DNA of 64,000 nt, taken from the NCBI GenBank assembly GCA_947184155.2, contig CAMXCT020001714.1:47501-111500 (forward strand), in the 5' to 3' direction. A program made the translations under genes and the position numbers. The notes under the pieces were generated by a model. It made no database searches. It was given only the letters and a program-made list of their open reading frames with translations, and was not told the origin of the DNA. Below are positions 35,711 through 47,579 of the stretch, piece by piece; within the stretch, counting starts at the first letter, position 1; the number at the start of each line of letters is the position of its first letter. The DNA is from Cladocopium goreaui. Taxonomy: Eukaryota; Sar; Dinophyceae; Suessiales; Symbiodiniaceae.

Positions 35711-35802
35711 CAATCTGGTAATTTAGCATAGCCATGGAACATGTTCGATGAACAATCCCTATTAAAAAAAAGTGATTTTCCATAGCTATGGTGCCAGAAT
35801 CT
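35711..35802. repeat. Hairpin element, family B, diverged
   Basis: ATCTGGTAATTTAGCATAGC at the left faces CCATAGCTATGGTGCCAGAA at the right. The ends match the family, but the right arm is truncated or mutated. Confidence 0.65.
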
Positions 35803-35965
35803 TTGATCATATTTGACTATTTGACTATTTGACTATTCCAGAGCCCTTTGGCTGCATCTTCCAACCAAGCCGACAGCTTGTGGGAAGCAAGCTGGGCTGA
35901 AGGTTGCGAAATCAGACGCGCAGGGCCAGAGATCACGTGCCAAGCCGGAGACCAGGCTATCCTGG

Positions 35966-36283
35966 CTATCTTTGGGGGGATGAAGATCCATAAAGTTTGC
36001 CATAAAGAGCTATTTTGATTATTTTGGTGTGTTCACCATGGCACCTATTGATCCTATTGGATGGTTCGGTGTGGATACCGCACATATTCCCGGCGATGAA
36101 CTTGGACGCATCAAGGTCAATCACGGCATGGTTCGTGTAGATCCCCAGACCCTGGCAGCGTTTGTGCACTTTCTCCGAAGCTTGGCCTAGAAAAAACACT
36201 ATATCAAATATCATCGAGCCACTTGCTGCTGTAGGCTGTAGATTGGTGTATATAATTATAGTGGTTTTTCCATGTTTTTCCAT
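35966..36283 (-). CDS. Candidate minus-strand exon, unrecognised
   Basis: The minus frame contains GQASEKVHKRCQGLGIYTNH and SKFIAGNMCGIHTEPSNRIN, which look protein-like. No family is recognised and no partner exon was found. The + frames here are broken by stops. Confidence 0.28.
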   Translation of the reverse strand: MEKHGKTTIIIYTNLQPTAASGSMIFDIVFFLGQASEKVHKRCQGLGIYTNHAVIDLDASKFIAGNMCGIHTEPSNRINRCHGEHTKIIKIALYGKLYGSSSPQR

Positions 36284-36739
36284 GTATATAATTTTATAGT
36301 ATATTATAGTGGTTTTTCCATTATTGGGCCATTACGATCAATCGCATGGAATTGAGGCACTTGGTTGATTTCCGTTTCAACATCTTTCAACGTCAACGCA
36401 TAGGGTGTACCTTTTTTCAAAGGTGAACAGCAGGCCATGGAGCTGCGTGCCCGCTTCATGAGATAGTTTCAGAGCCAGTTTGTGAGCTGTGAGAACATCA
36501 ATTTGCCGTAGGCAAGTTGAATGGATCAACGACGTGGTCAGTTTTGCTTTGGGATGTGGTGTTAATTTTTATCGACTTGTTTGAGATATAACGCATCTCG
36601 TTGCTGTTGATACCGACGGAATTCATATCAGCTTTTGCCTCCCAAAGCATGACGACGTCAAGTGGGACGACTGTCAGACATGTCTGCAGGTACTGCACAA
36701 GGCTTGCAACGGAACAGACATATCATATGTCCATGACTT

Positions 36740-36810
36740 CTTGAAGCAACTTCTTCATCTTCTTCTTCGTCTTCTTCTTCTTCTTCTTCCTCTTCCTTCT
36801 TCTTTATCAC
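36740..36810. repeat. (TTC/CTT)n polypyrimidine tract
   Basis: TTCTTCATCTTCTTCTTCGT-type sequence gives a strand-asymmetric pyrimidine run. It could form triplex DNA but is otherwise unremarkable. Confidence 0.85.
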
Positions 36811-36899
36811 TACCTGATCATCGCACGCATCATCATAATGCCATCATATCATCAATTCACTATCCCGATCCACCATAGTCAGTCGGGTCAATCTAGAGC

Positions 36900-39840
36900 T
36901 GTTGAGCAACGCCAAATGGGCCTGTCCATGGGCTATCCCGGCTATCCCAATCCAACCATTGAATGATCATCATTTTCCCAATGAAATTCACTATGAAATT
37001 CACAACGCGGTTGGTGTTTCATCCCTCTTCAGACCCAGATGGCCACGGATCAACGAAGCTTCGGTTGCTCGGCATCCGAGCCCAAGCCAAGTCGCATTGA
37101 AGGGCCCTGCAGAAAATTGAAGCCAAGTGAGGACACGGGGCATGGCAACTCCAAAGAGGAATTTCAAGTGTACACACTGACATATTAGATAAAAATAATA
37201 TATATATATATATATTAATATTATATAATATTATGTTAAAATTCTATATGCATTCGCATACCTATATATATATACACATATAATTTTAAATAAATTACAG
37301 ATACTATGATGATACATGATATGCATTTACTTGAAACAGAGTTGGCCAGCAGTGAATGTTTCAACTCAGGATAGCGAAAGCAGACGTGAGGTGTATGAGG
37401 AAGCAACCTGATTTGAGATGGGTTTGGGGTTTGTTTTCGTATAGGGACAGGTCAAACAATGGTCTCGTGTAAGTTTTCCCATAGATCAATCCATATTCAG
37501 CATATTCAGCATATTCAGTAAGAGTTTCAGGACCGTAAAATGGAGGTACAGTAAAGTACTGTATCATATGTTTGGCCATATTTTGTGGGGATATTCCATG
37601 AAATTTAGCCCTTACATGGGCTTTATGGTAGGTACCTCCAAAAAATCGGTCTTGAAATGCCAATGTCCGACTCGTCACAGGTGCTTCTGGCCGGCAGTAA
37701 CCTTGAAGAGGTGACTTTGCGGAAGATTTTTTAGACTTCCAAATTTGGGGAAGTTGTTGACAACATTACAATATTTGTTTTGTATATATTTGGATTCTGG
37801 AAATATGTGGATATCTAACATAATTATTGCGGATGTTGAATAACTTCGGGTCAATACGGATGTGTTCTAAAATGGGGGATACTCCAAAATGGTAATTTCA
37901 ATAGGATATTTTGTTTTTACAAATGATGATGCTGGCTACAACCTATACTCAATATTGCTGGAACTGAATGAGATGGGACAATTTACAGGGTTTACTCCCC
38001 ATTTTCAGTGATAACAAGGAGGATTTCCGGTAACATGTTCCTTAAACTCACCCAATCAAGACATGAGGGCCATTTCCAACCCTTACACACGTTTTCGCTA
38101 ACAAGAATTGGCTAGAGGCCCGAAAGCACAGTGGAACAAGAGTTGGCCCTAGTCAAAATGCAATGCGACATCCAATCGTATTGTCACATACAAATTCTGC
38201 GCGGTCAATTTTCAAAGTTCATGGGCTGACCTTGCAAAAGGCCTCAGAATGAGCTGGCGGGATGTGAAAAGCCTGAGCAGAACCTCTCTAGAAAACTCTC
38301 CAGATCAAAAACCTGCATCGACTCCATGACAGTTTTTTTTTCCATAGTCCCGTTTTTTAACCATGGTTTCAGCTGCGAGATTAGCTAACTTTTATTATCA
38401 TTTGTGGTTAGAAAGGTTTTGTGGTTTGGAGGGCTGTGCGTAAAGGTTAAGGAATTGAAACATAGAAGTGAACAAATTACGAAGGTTAGGCATAAGTTTT
38501 TGAGAGGGATAAGGTCTTGCAGACGCAGAGGTTAGAAAACATGTATAATATAAGGGTTAGGTGTGCTCGTGATCAAAGACAAAGGACATCCACTTCTTTG
38601 GGTATTTTTTTTGTTGATCCAAGTCCTGATTGTAAATCACCCTTCACCCGTTGAGAGACCAACTGATCATCACATTATCGGGATGTCTGGGGAAAAATCA
38701 CCAGCTTTGAGAGTCAGGCTAAATAGCCATGTTTATCATGTTTGATGGTAAACCTTTCATTTTTTTCTTATCTCACATGCGAGTAGGTTGGTTGGGTAGG
38801 GTCCCCATGTGATCTGAAAGGTATAAGGTAAGGAAGTGAACTTGAGGCCAATTTTGGCTCAAGTTCACCAGAGGCCTTTTTGTTTCCCTCCCTCCTCTCC
38901 CTGATCCTCTCTGCGGGGTGATGGGGGTTTAGGCTTAGTGGGATATACCCCCTTCTATGTTTGTGACTAGAGGGGTGTTAGTTTGTGGATCAAAGTTGTT
39001 CTTTGACCCAACTATATTTCTACTAGAGTGACAGGGTCATCTTCGATACCCACCTCTAGTTTGTTACTTGTTACCCATTGTTATATATTCATATAAAAAT
39101 GCTGTCAACAGAATACCCGCTAGAGAAAGAACGAAACCTGAGGTATCGGGGGAAAAAGAAATATGCGGATGCCTGCCTTAACCTTTCATGATCAAACCAC
39201 CATTTGTCAGAAATCAACCAAATTCCATGACCATCCTGGTCCTCACTTTCCCACTCAATTAGGCCATCTTCTGCGGCATCCGCTGCTTGGCCCAAGAATC
39301 AACTCCTGCAGAGGCTGGAATGAACCTTTGGGAAAAAAATAGATCCCTCAAAAAATTGGATGGTGAATACCGAACATGAACTGAATCCGTGGTTCATTCC
39401 CATATCTTTTCAATGGCTTGGTGTTTATCTTTTTTTCCCCTGTCACTGACACAAGAAAGGGCTGGACACACATTTGTTTGAAGTCTAAAAACTTGCTGGT
39501 GACCGCAACCAAGTCGACTATATAATCCCTTCCCCCTGATATTAACCCCTCTAGAAACCATAGTCTAGTAGGAGATTTCCACATCAATTGGGACCATTTA
39601 GGGGGTGTTTAATATTAGGGGGATGGGATTAGCCATGACAACCATGATATGAAATACCGAGCTACCCCAACCAACAGCTCCACTCTGGTAGGTGGATCGA
39701 GCTGAAGGGTGGCCATCGATGGATGTGTTGAGTCATATCCAGGACAGGGACTGCTGGAAGAGCATCCAAAACCACCTAGAGAAATGGTAAGATTCACCTT
39801 CCATCATCTAATATGGAAAACGGCACATTTATACATGATT
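36900..39840. other. Largely featureless stretch
   Basis: A possible exon lies at 36900-36965 (VEQRQMGLSMGYPGYPNPTI in one frame). An AT-rich tract lies at 37190-37280, and a perfect short palindrome GTGAACTTGAG/CTCAAGTTCAC at 38837-38870. No gene is identified over nearly 3 kb. Confidence 0.4.
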
Positions 39841-39842
39841 GT

Positions 39843-39896
39843 CATGGTTTACCTCTGGTGATTTCCATAGCTATGTTGAATTATCAGGGGGTGCAG
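39843..39896. repeat. Partial family B hairpin
   Basis: GTTTACCTCTGGTGATTTCC followed by ATAGCTATGTTGAATTATCA matches one arm of family B with its inner part deleted. Confidence 0.5.
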
Positions 39897-39971
39897 TATT
39901 GCCTTGGATGTTTATGATGTTTGGGGTATGATTTTCCGTCTTTTCAACCCCAGTGTTCATAGTACACTGTA

Positions 39972-40893
39972 TCAAAGCCCATTTTGAGGACAACTTCCCA
40001 GACATCTTTGCCGAGATGGTGGAGGCCTTGGGCCTTGGGCGTCCCCCGGCTTTCGGGGACCTTCGGGGACCCGGACCCAGAGCCGGCCGCTAACGCGGCA
40101 GGAAGATGACATGCAACAGCTCCTGGCTGAATCTGTCTTGTTCAAGGCAGCTGGGAGTGGCGTTTCTCGCTTAGGGAGCCGAGCTCCCTGTGAAACTGGA
40201 GTTTGTTTTTTATTTTTATTTTTCATTATTTTTGATGATTTCGGTGTATATGCAGCTTATCCTCTCCAGGTTTGGAAGGTCCAGGTGCTATGAGCACAGC
40301 CTGCAGGTCAGCGAAGACTCGCAGCGGGTGGTTTGCAGGCGACACTGGCGATACCGCAATGGTTGAATCAAAGGTGTGTTTATGTGTGTTCATATCTCAT
40401 ATGTATATAAACAAACAATATATAAACATACGTAATATATACATATATATATATATTATGTTTACACACAGATATATATATAATATTACGTATATAATAT
40501 ATATATATATACAAATATATTATATATACATTGCATATATATATGTATATTATATACATTATATATATATTATATACATTTATATATAATATATATATAT
40601 ATATTATATTTTGTATATTACATACATACATATATATATATATTATATTATATTATATTATACTATATTATATTATATTATATTATATTATGCTATATTA
40701 TATTGTATTATATTATATTATATTATTATTATTAAGTCATATCATATCATATTATTTTATATTATATTATATTATATTATATCATATTATATCATATTAC
40801 ATTATATTATTTACTATATTATATATGATATTAGATGTTATATTATGTACTATATTATATATTTTATTATAATATATATTAAATATAATATAT

Positions 40894-40936
<43 letters not shown>

Positions 40937-42700
40937 TTATATATTATATATTATATGTTGTGTATTATATATTATATATTGTATATATTGTATATATTAT
41001 ATATTGTATATATTGTATATATTATATATTATATATTATATATTGTATATTTTATATTGTATATTATATATTATATATTATATATATTATATATTATATA
41101 TATTATATATTATATATTATATATTATATATTATATATTATATATTCTTTACATTATACATTATACATTATACATACTATCTGCTCTTTGGCAGGATTTC
41201 CTCATCCCCATTGGAGGCGAGGCCTTGGGCATTCGCTGCTGTTCTCGAAGAGTTCCGTAGATATGGGCATATTGAATGGGGTTTACACTGGGATATTCTG
41301 GATTATCTTGGGGTATGACCAAGAAGATGACAAATTTGGGTGTACCTGAACACGTGGATTTATTATCCCCAATTGATTGCCATTTTCAATCTGGGAAAAT
41401 GATGATTTCGCCCATATCTTGGATGACCCAGGTGCGTTAGGGGCCTTCCGACCCACAGATGGCCTGATTTTAGTGCTGGAACGTGCGATGTTCCAGGCAG
41501 CCAGGTTGGATTACTGGATGGATCTGGAGGGTACAAAAACAAAGACCCCCGACGTATTAAATCGAAACTATCTGACTTTTATACTGACTTTCAAAAGTTT
41601 AAAATTGTTTCCACATATTCTATCTGATTTTGTGGGGACAACCATTTTTGGGTACGATCTATATAAACCGCGCCAGGAGTCGGTTTGTCGCCTCCTTGCC
41701 TCTTCAAGGAGCGAAGTGATGTGTTGGCAATCCCTGCCCTGACCCTTTTTTTGAGAACCTGGCTACTTGGATTAATGGATTTTAATATATTTGGATGGGT
41801 TTCAATGGGTTTCGATGGATTTTAATGGATTTTAACATACCTGGAAAATGATGGAAACTCACCATTTTCAAGAGGTACATGGGGTACATCTACAGATTAT
41901 CCGTAAAATAGTAGCCTGGATTAGTGGAGGGTAGCTGATTTTCTAGTTCGATAAATCGATTTGGGAACTTACTGGCCAGGGTTGTTCACCAGCTACTAAC
42001 TGAGTCAGGGCGGCTATGCTCAGGGAATAGCTGCTAGACTGCCATGTTATGACAGGAAGTTGGTTTTGTGGGATCGGATATTTACTGTTGGATGATTTTC
42101 AGAGGGCAAGACCAAAGCTTCCAAGTTGACCTGTGACTTGAAGGGAATCTGGATCGCTCAAACAAGCACTGATATCATTTCGACTCACCAGAGGTCTCAA
42201 CGTGTCAAACAAAGTCATTCAAGATTCTCCAAACGCATCCAAATCCAAAGGTCTAGTAATATAAGTAATATGATCCAAAACGCGCTGATCCCTTTTTCGT
42301 CAATTCTTTCAGAGAGTGCACTGTTTGTGTTTGCATCTCCACTAGTCATTTGTCAGGACGGGAGAGAACCAGGAGAATCAGAAGCCTTCGCAGAGCTGGG
42401 AAGTTCTAATGGATGAGCTGCCAAAGGCGTCGACGACTTCGGGACCTTCCGATGTCTTCCGAATATCACAACTTGGGATTTCGATTACTTCGACTTGTGG
42501 AGCAAAACAGCCACATGTTGCCACATGTCTGCTTTTTTTGATATGATTAAAGAGATCATAAGAGATCCCTCCGGCAGCGTCAAGCAGAGGTGCTTGGGTC
42601 CAGAGATGCCACTCTGGATAAGCAGCTGCTGCAGTCTGCTGCATCTTTCAGCGAGGCCCAGGTTGACCAATGCTGTCGACCGGATCATGCCAGAATTTAG
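39972..42700 (+). CDS. Cluster of candidate exons, unrecognised gene(s)
   Basis: Several short + strand segments look like exons. About 39972-40015 reads CIKAHFEDNFPDIFAEMVEA. About 40105-40160 reads EDDMQQLLAESVLFKAAGSG. About 40280-40350 reads YEHSLQVSEDSQRVVCRRHW. About 41195-41255 reads DFLIPIGGEALGIRCCSR. About 42106-42165 reads GKTKASKLTCDLKGIWIAQT. About 42428-42510 reads DDFGTFRCLPNITTWDFDYF. The last faintly recalls the TWxFDxF motif that opens cyclic-nucleotide phosphodiesterase domains, but no HDxxH metal-binding exon follows, so I do not assign that family. Whether these belong to one gene is unknown. A long AT tract interrupts the cluster at 40390-41170. Confidence 0.33.
40390..41175. 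repeat. AT-rich tract with (TTTA)n core
   Basis: TATATTATATTATA and TTTATTTATTTA repeats run for about 780 bp. Poly Tyr/Ile open frames are artefacts. Confidence 0.95.
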
Positions 42701-42830
42701 AAGTTGACTTTTTTTTGCCAGGAACGCCCTATACCCAGACGGTAAACATGGTTTTCCATGGTTTTCTATGGCTTTCCGATGGTTTGACAGAGAAAGGTTT
42801 GACAGACACAGCAGGGTCTTGCGGTTGTCA

Positions 42831-42902
42831 AATGGAGGTTTCCTGAAATGGGTGTACCCCCAAATCATCAATTTTTTGGATCCTCCATTTTAGGAAACTC
42901 CT
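42831..42902. repeat. Hairpin element, family A
   Basis: AATGGAGGTTTCCTGAAATG at the left faces CCTCCATTTTAGGAAACTCC at the right. It resembles the 1350 copy, sharing the GGATCCTCCATTT inner end. Confidence 0.7.
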
Positions 42903-43129
42903 AAATCTTGCCAATGAGCTTTTCCCAGGAAGACGGAATGGTTACACTACGAAAGCCACTACCTGTCATGGTCGCTCCAGCCTTACTTTGGGGTGCAGAT
43001 TTACAAAGAGCCGCGACGTCACACGGGCGAAACTGTTTGATTTGGGACAATGATCCCCGCTTGACGACATATTATTGGGATATATTGGGATTGATGGCTC
43101 AACGATGACATCGACACTTATTTTTTTCA

Positions 43130-43560
43130 ATGCAACCAATTGTTGTGATTTTACGTCCTTATGTCCCTTTCATTCCCTTCATAATCCTTCATATTACCTG
43201 CTTGTTCTACCAGCAGCCAGCGATGTTTTGCGTGTGTTTGCATCTGTTTGCCAGCTATATCTCCGGTTTGATTGCCCAGTTGCTATTAGAATCCATCTTA
43301 CAATATCACCACCCTTTTCGTGGGGTGTAAGCAAGGGGGGCGTTCAACAAAAATTGAAGACCTTCAACATCTAATTTTACATTTATTTGAAGTTCAAGGA
43401 TTTTCCAGTAATTTGCAAGGAATAATATACCTTCTATACCTCTATATTACATGTGGAAATGATAAACAAGTGTGGAAAAAGTGTAGAATGTATTGGAAAT
43501 ACCAGGCAATTGGGGACCTACTCACTTCCAGTTTGCATTTTTGATTTTCTGCAATTCTGC
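43130..43560 (+). CDS. PAP2-like membrane protein, possibly dolichyldiphosphatase-like (first exons)
   Basis: Exon 1 (43130-43319) starts at an ATG with no upstream AG close by. It encodes about 63 residues with two hydrophobic segments: LRPYVPFIPFIILHITCLFY, and a second around SYISGLIAQLLLESILQY. It ends in HHPFR. Exon 2 (43506 to about 43558), joined through a GT donor at 43320, reads NWGPTHFQFAFLIFCNSA. The arrangement (membrane helix, P-R pair, then G-P-T-H-x-QF) resembles the conserved region of dolichyldiphosphatases, ER enzymes that recycle dolichyl phosphate for N-glycosylation. The PSSH-type motif is degenerate here. The last exons, with the second catalytic His, were not found; GC-rich segments at 44190-44275 and 44905-45010 are possible but unconvincing. 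Confidence 0.4.
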
Positions 43561-44066
43561 AGCTATTTGCGCAGAACTTAACACTATTTTTTTACATGTT
43601 TTTTTCATTTTCTTACATGTTTTTTTAAAAAATGCAATGGACAATATTGAACGCCCCCCTGCGTTTTTAAAGAAAATAAATGAAATCCCGTAAAGAGTTA
43701 GGGGACATACTAAAATGAAATCGTGCAAATAAGACGCAGTTAGAAAAATAAATGCTTGCCAAGTCTAAATTTTATTTTGCAATTTGGGTACGCACCCCCT
43801 CCTTAAAAGGGTAGTGATCTTACAATGTAAATATGAGATGGCATGAGTCAAAATTAAAGCACATAATTAGATGGTCCATACTAAGTTAATCCATTTCGCC
43901 AATCGGTTCAATGAACTAAGATTTGGATGGTCAAGAATTGAATGGTTACCCTCCAGTAAACTCACGGTTCGATGTGGAAAATCATCTAATTGTAGATCAT
44001 CATCATAGGTTTTCCCCATGTTTACCCCAGGGAATTCCATTCAGTCATCGTTCCCATCAGTAATCC

Positions 44067-44187
44067 ATAGGGGATTTCCTAAAATGGGGATACCAGTATA
44101 AATCATCCATTTATAGATGGGATTTTCCATGATAAACCGTAAAAAAAAACGATCCAGCTATTGGGGTACCCCCATTGATGGACCCCC
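44067..44187. repeat. Diverged family A hairpin
   Basis: GGGGATTTCCTAAAATGGGG and GGGGTACCCCCATTGATGGA face each other over about 120 bp, with extra sequence inside. Confidence 0.5.
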
Positions 44188-44302
44188 CCCCCCGAGCCTC
44201 GAGCCGCGCCAGGCCTATTCCTCGCGGCTCTCAGTGACCTCTGTGAGCTCCAGCCCTGAGAGGTGCACATATGCTATGAATATATCCTGGAGTATTGTGA
44301 TA

Positions 44303-44410
44303 TTACCCTCTGGTTATTTAACATAGCCATGGGAAATGACCCATTTATAGATGGTTTACCTATTAAAAATGGTGATTTTCCATGGCTATGTTAAATAACC
44401 ATATTGGTAA
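44303..44410. repeat. Hairpin element, family B
   Basis: GGTTATTTAACATAGCCATG pairs with CATGGCTATGTTAAATAACC. The inner sequence is inverted in orientation relative to the 26898 copy (GGTTTACCTATTAAAAATGG on this strand). Confidence 0.88.
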
Positions 44411-45265
44411 TCGATATTAATTCACGTTTAATTTATGATACTGAAAAAAACAGTTACTATTTAATTTATGGACAATTATTATATAAATGATAGTTATTTA
44501 GTATAGTTATATTATACACTATGATATATAAATTATCATTAGTATTATCAGTATTGTCGCACCACTAATGTTATCACATACTATTGATTATCATAATATT
44601 AGTAAATCAGGGGTAATCATGCGTATATCTTAGTATTATGAGCAATTGATATATTACTGTGATTTATACTATACACAGAATCATAGATATTGAACTATGT
44701 CTTAAGTCAAACACAAAGCATGAAATATGATCCAATGGTACTTGTAGAACGTAGTATTGATATACAGTACTTATAATAGATACTATGTTATAGATAATGT
44801 GGTAAAAATAATAAACAGTCCCTTAAAAAGTATATACAATATACAGTAGGTTTATTATTGTTGGATTACCCACATCTCTGATGTCAAGTAATTTACCTCA
44901 CCCTCCAGGCCTGCACGAAGCGCTGCTGACGCTGCGCCCCCTGCGCCATCCGCGCCATCCGCGCCGTCCGCACCGTCGGCACCACGACGGCATGAGCGCA
45001 GCGCACCAAGGATGGGGACAGGGAAGTGGTCAACAAATCCTGCACCAGTTGATAGGTGGTTTATACATGTTTATCCCACTGTTAATAGGGTTTCAACCAT
45101 CGGTGGTGCAGGATTTCGCAACCAACCACAGTATCAGTGGAAGTGGAACATCATGGAATGTCTCACAAACATCCAGACTTAGGGAGACAAAAAATTGGGC
45201 AATGGCGGATGTTGATGATATTGCAATGGCATAGGCATAATAATTGCCACGGCTTTGACGTCCTT
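44411..45265. other. AT-rich spacer and one Pro/Ala-coding GC-rich segment
   Basis: 44411-44870 is AT-rich with no gene. 44905-45010 has a CGCCATCCGCGCC repeat whose one frame reads PSAPSAPSAPSAP, similar in style to 62190-62290. It may be an exon of low-complexity protein. Confidence 0.3.
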
Positions 45266-45267
45266 CT

Positions 45268-45480
45268 ATGTATAAATATATTAATATATATTATATATAT
45301 ATATTATATCTATTATATATTATATATATAATATTATATATATATATATCATATTATATATATTATATTATATATATATATTATATTATATATATTATGT
45401 ATGTTATATATATAATAATATATATATATATTATATCATATATATTATATATATAGTATATTATATTTAATATACATCCA
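45268..45480. repeat. AT-rich tract
   Basis: TATATATTATATA repeats immediately precede the reverse-transcriptase remnant. Confidence 0.95.
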
Positions 45481-45502
45481 AGAAATCTTCTCATATACTC
45501 CT

Positions 45503-46481
45503 TTGACATTTTCATTCACACACCCACTTACTGATGTTGAATATGCTGACGACACAGTTCTCATTGCTCGAACTAATGATACTCTCTGCCGTGTTTTACA
45601 TCTTCTCCAACACTTGGCAGCACGAATTGGTTTTCTCCTCAATGGATCTAAATGTCAACTCATCACAATCCATGCATCTCTTCCAGTTTCCCTCTCCCTT
45701 GTCGCGGATTCAGACTCACAATGCAACTGCTCTTATTGTGCTCCCTTCTTCTTTACTACTCCGGACATATCCTCTCTTGATGTCCCACTCACCCCACCGA
45801 CCAGTGCCAAATATCTCGGTTCCTTCATCACTCCGACTTCATCTTCCACTCCAGACGTTAACTTTCGTTGTTCTCAAGCCTCCTCCGCCTTCAAGACACT
45901 CGATCCATTCTTCCGACATCCTCTCATTTCTCAGCGATTTAAACCCCGGGTCTACACCCAAATCGTCCACTCCATCCTACTCCACGGCTCAGAATCTCAA
46001 ATCTACTCCTCTGCACAAATTACAAAAATTGATAGCCTCCATTGTAGAGCCCTTCGCCAAATTTTCCAAATTCAGACTCCCTACTAAAAATCGTGTTCTC
46101 TCTCCTTCAGATTCTCCATGTTCCAATGAATTTCTCCTTTCACTTGCATATCTCGTTCTTCCAGCTTGTATTCCTTCTTCCATGCGTATTTCCGACTCTC
46201 GAATCAAATACCACATTCTCCGTCACCCCGACTCAGCAGAATCTATTATCATGTTCAATCCTTCTCACTCCCTCACCATTTCTTCCCCATTTCGCAGGGG
46301 AGCCCCCAGCAGCACACTTTCGCCGAAGCGGCACATAGAGCCACCGTATTTCACAACTCCCCACTTCTTGGTGTCCCACACCTTGAAACAACGGTATAAC
46401 ACCAGCCGTTTTCTTCGTCTCTTCTTACGAATCGCAGAAAATCGCGAGCAATGGACTTGTCTAGCCCCGAAATTGAAATAA
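45503..46481 (+). pseudogene. LINE-type (non-LTR) reverse transcriptase fragment, frameshifted
   Basis: The frame at 45503-46087 opens with DVEYADDTVLIARTNDTL, the YADD catalytic-site block of non-LTR retrotransposon reverse transcriptases. It continues with GFLLNGSKCQLI, SAKYLGSFIT, HSILLHGSESQIYS and SLHCRALRQIF, the usual order of the RT thumb region. Beyond 46080 the homologous text jumps between frames: RVLSPSDSPCSNEFLLSLAY and then YNTSRFLRLFLRIAENREQW in one frame, and AHRATVFHNSPLLGVPH in another. The protein is therefore broken by several indels. The 5' part (endonuclease and RT fingers) is missing and replaced by an AT tract, consistent with a 5'-truncated insertion. The remnant is codon-poor in G, unlike its neighbours. 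Confidence 0.85.
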
Positions 46482-46489
46482 GTAACCAG

Positions 46490-47575
46490 CTAAGGGCGCG
46501 CTGTTGCAGACGTGTGGCTCAATTTGAGCTGCATATCGCTTCTGAAAAAGAATATTATATATATATATACTAGTATATACATATATTATCATTGTATATT
46601 GACCAATCCAATCAATGTTGTCCTTACATGTATTCATTTGCACATATGTATATGTATGCATGTACGCATGTATGTAAGCATGTATGTGTGTATAGTATAT
46701 ATATATACATAAATAGAGTGAACTCAAAGCCAACCAATCCATGATACAAAAGATATGTTCTTGCATCTTCATGGCGCACAAAAAGAAGGGTTTCTTTGGA
46801 TGACCGGTAGTGTGGGGCTTGGCGCCTCGGGCAGAGGAGCCAAAGAATTGATGGAGGTCTCAAGCTGGTATCGAATGGGGTCGATTCAGGCGCAGAATCG
46901 ACCTGCAACCAAATCCCTGAATTGGTTTTAAGGAAAAATCTGCAGGAACTGCCGATATTCTATTTAGCCATTTAGGGCAAAAAACCCATGGGTTTCCTGC
47001 AACAATTTCAACCTTTGGCCGTTGTCCCAAGAGTTTGTGGAGTTCAACATGGGTCTGTCTGAACCCGAACATGGGAGCACTTTCAAAAAGGGAGCATGAG
47101 GATTCCCCATTCCCGGGTTGTTCATCATCAAATTTTGGGTTTACCAAAAATATGGAAATGTCATGAAACATGTCTGTTAGCCATGCTTGAGAATCAACTT
47201 CCCCTGCGTTTCTGTGCAGTGTTAGCATACCCACGGGGCGCCAGGTTCACAACGGGCGAGCCATGCGGAATCCAGAAATGGTACCAGGGCGAGCCATGTT
47301 CCCATCACGCTGCGAGAAGCGCCGAGGAGCTCTCAGCATGGCCTGGGAGGCAACCGCGTTGCGCTCCGCAACTTTTTAAAGAGTCAGAGTATATACCACG
47401 GGTATAATATAACATATATGTACGTATGTATACTATATATAGAAAACCACAATGATGCAAACAAAAGCAACATTATATATATATATATACACATAGGTAT
47501 TACCGTCAGATATCATATTATATATCTATATTATATGATATGATATTATATGTATATTATAGATAGATATGTCAT
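46490..47575. other. No assigned gene
   Basis: Frames on both strands at 46860-47400 are open. A + strand GC-rich segment at 47225-47375 could be an exon, but no motif is recognised. AT-rich tracts lie at 46550-46700 and 47400-47570. Confidence 0.35.
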
Positions 47576-47579
47576 TGCA

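Noticed and set aside
42428..42510. Cyclic-nucleotide phosphodiesterase domain start (TTWDFDYF)
   Set aside because: Only one short motif fits; the HDxxH metal-binding exons were not found nearby.
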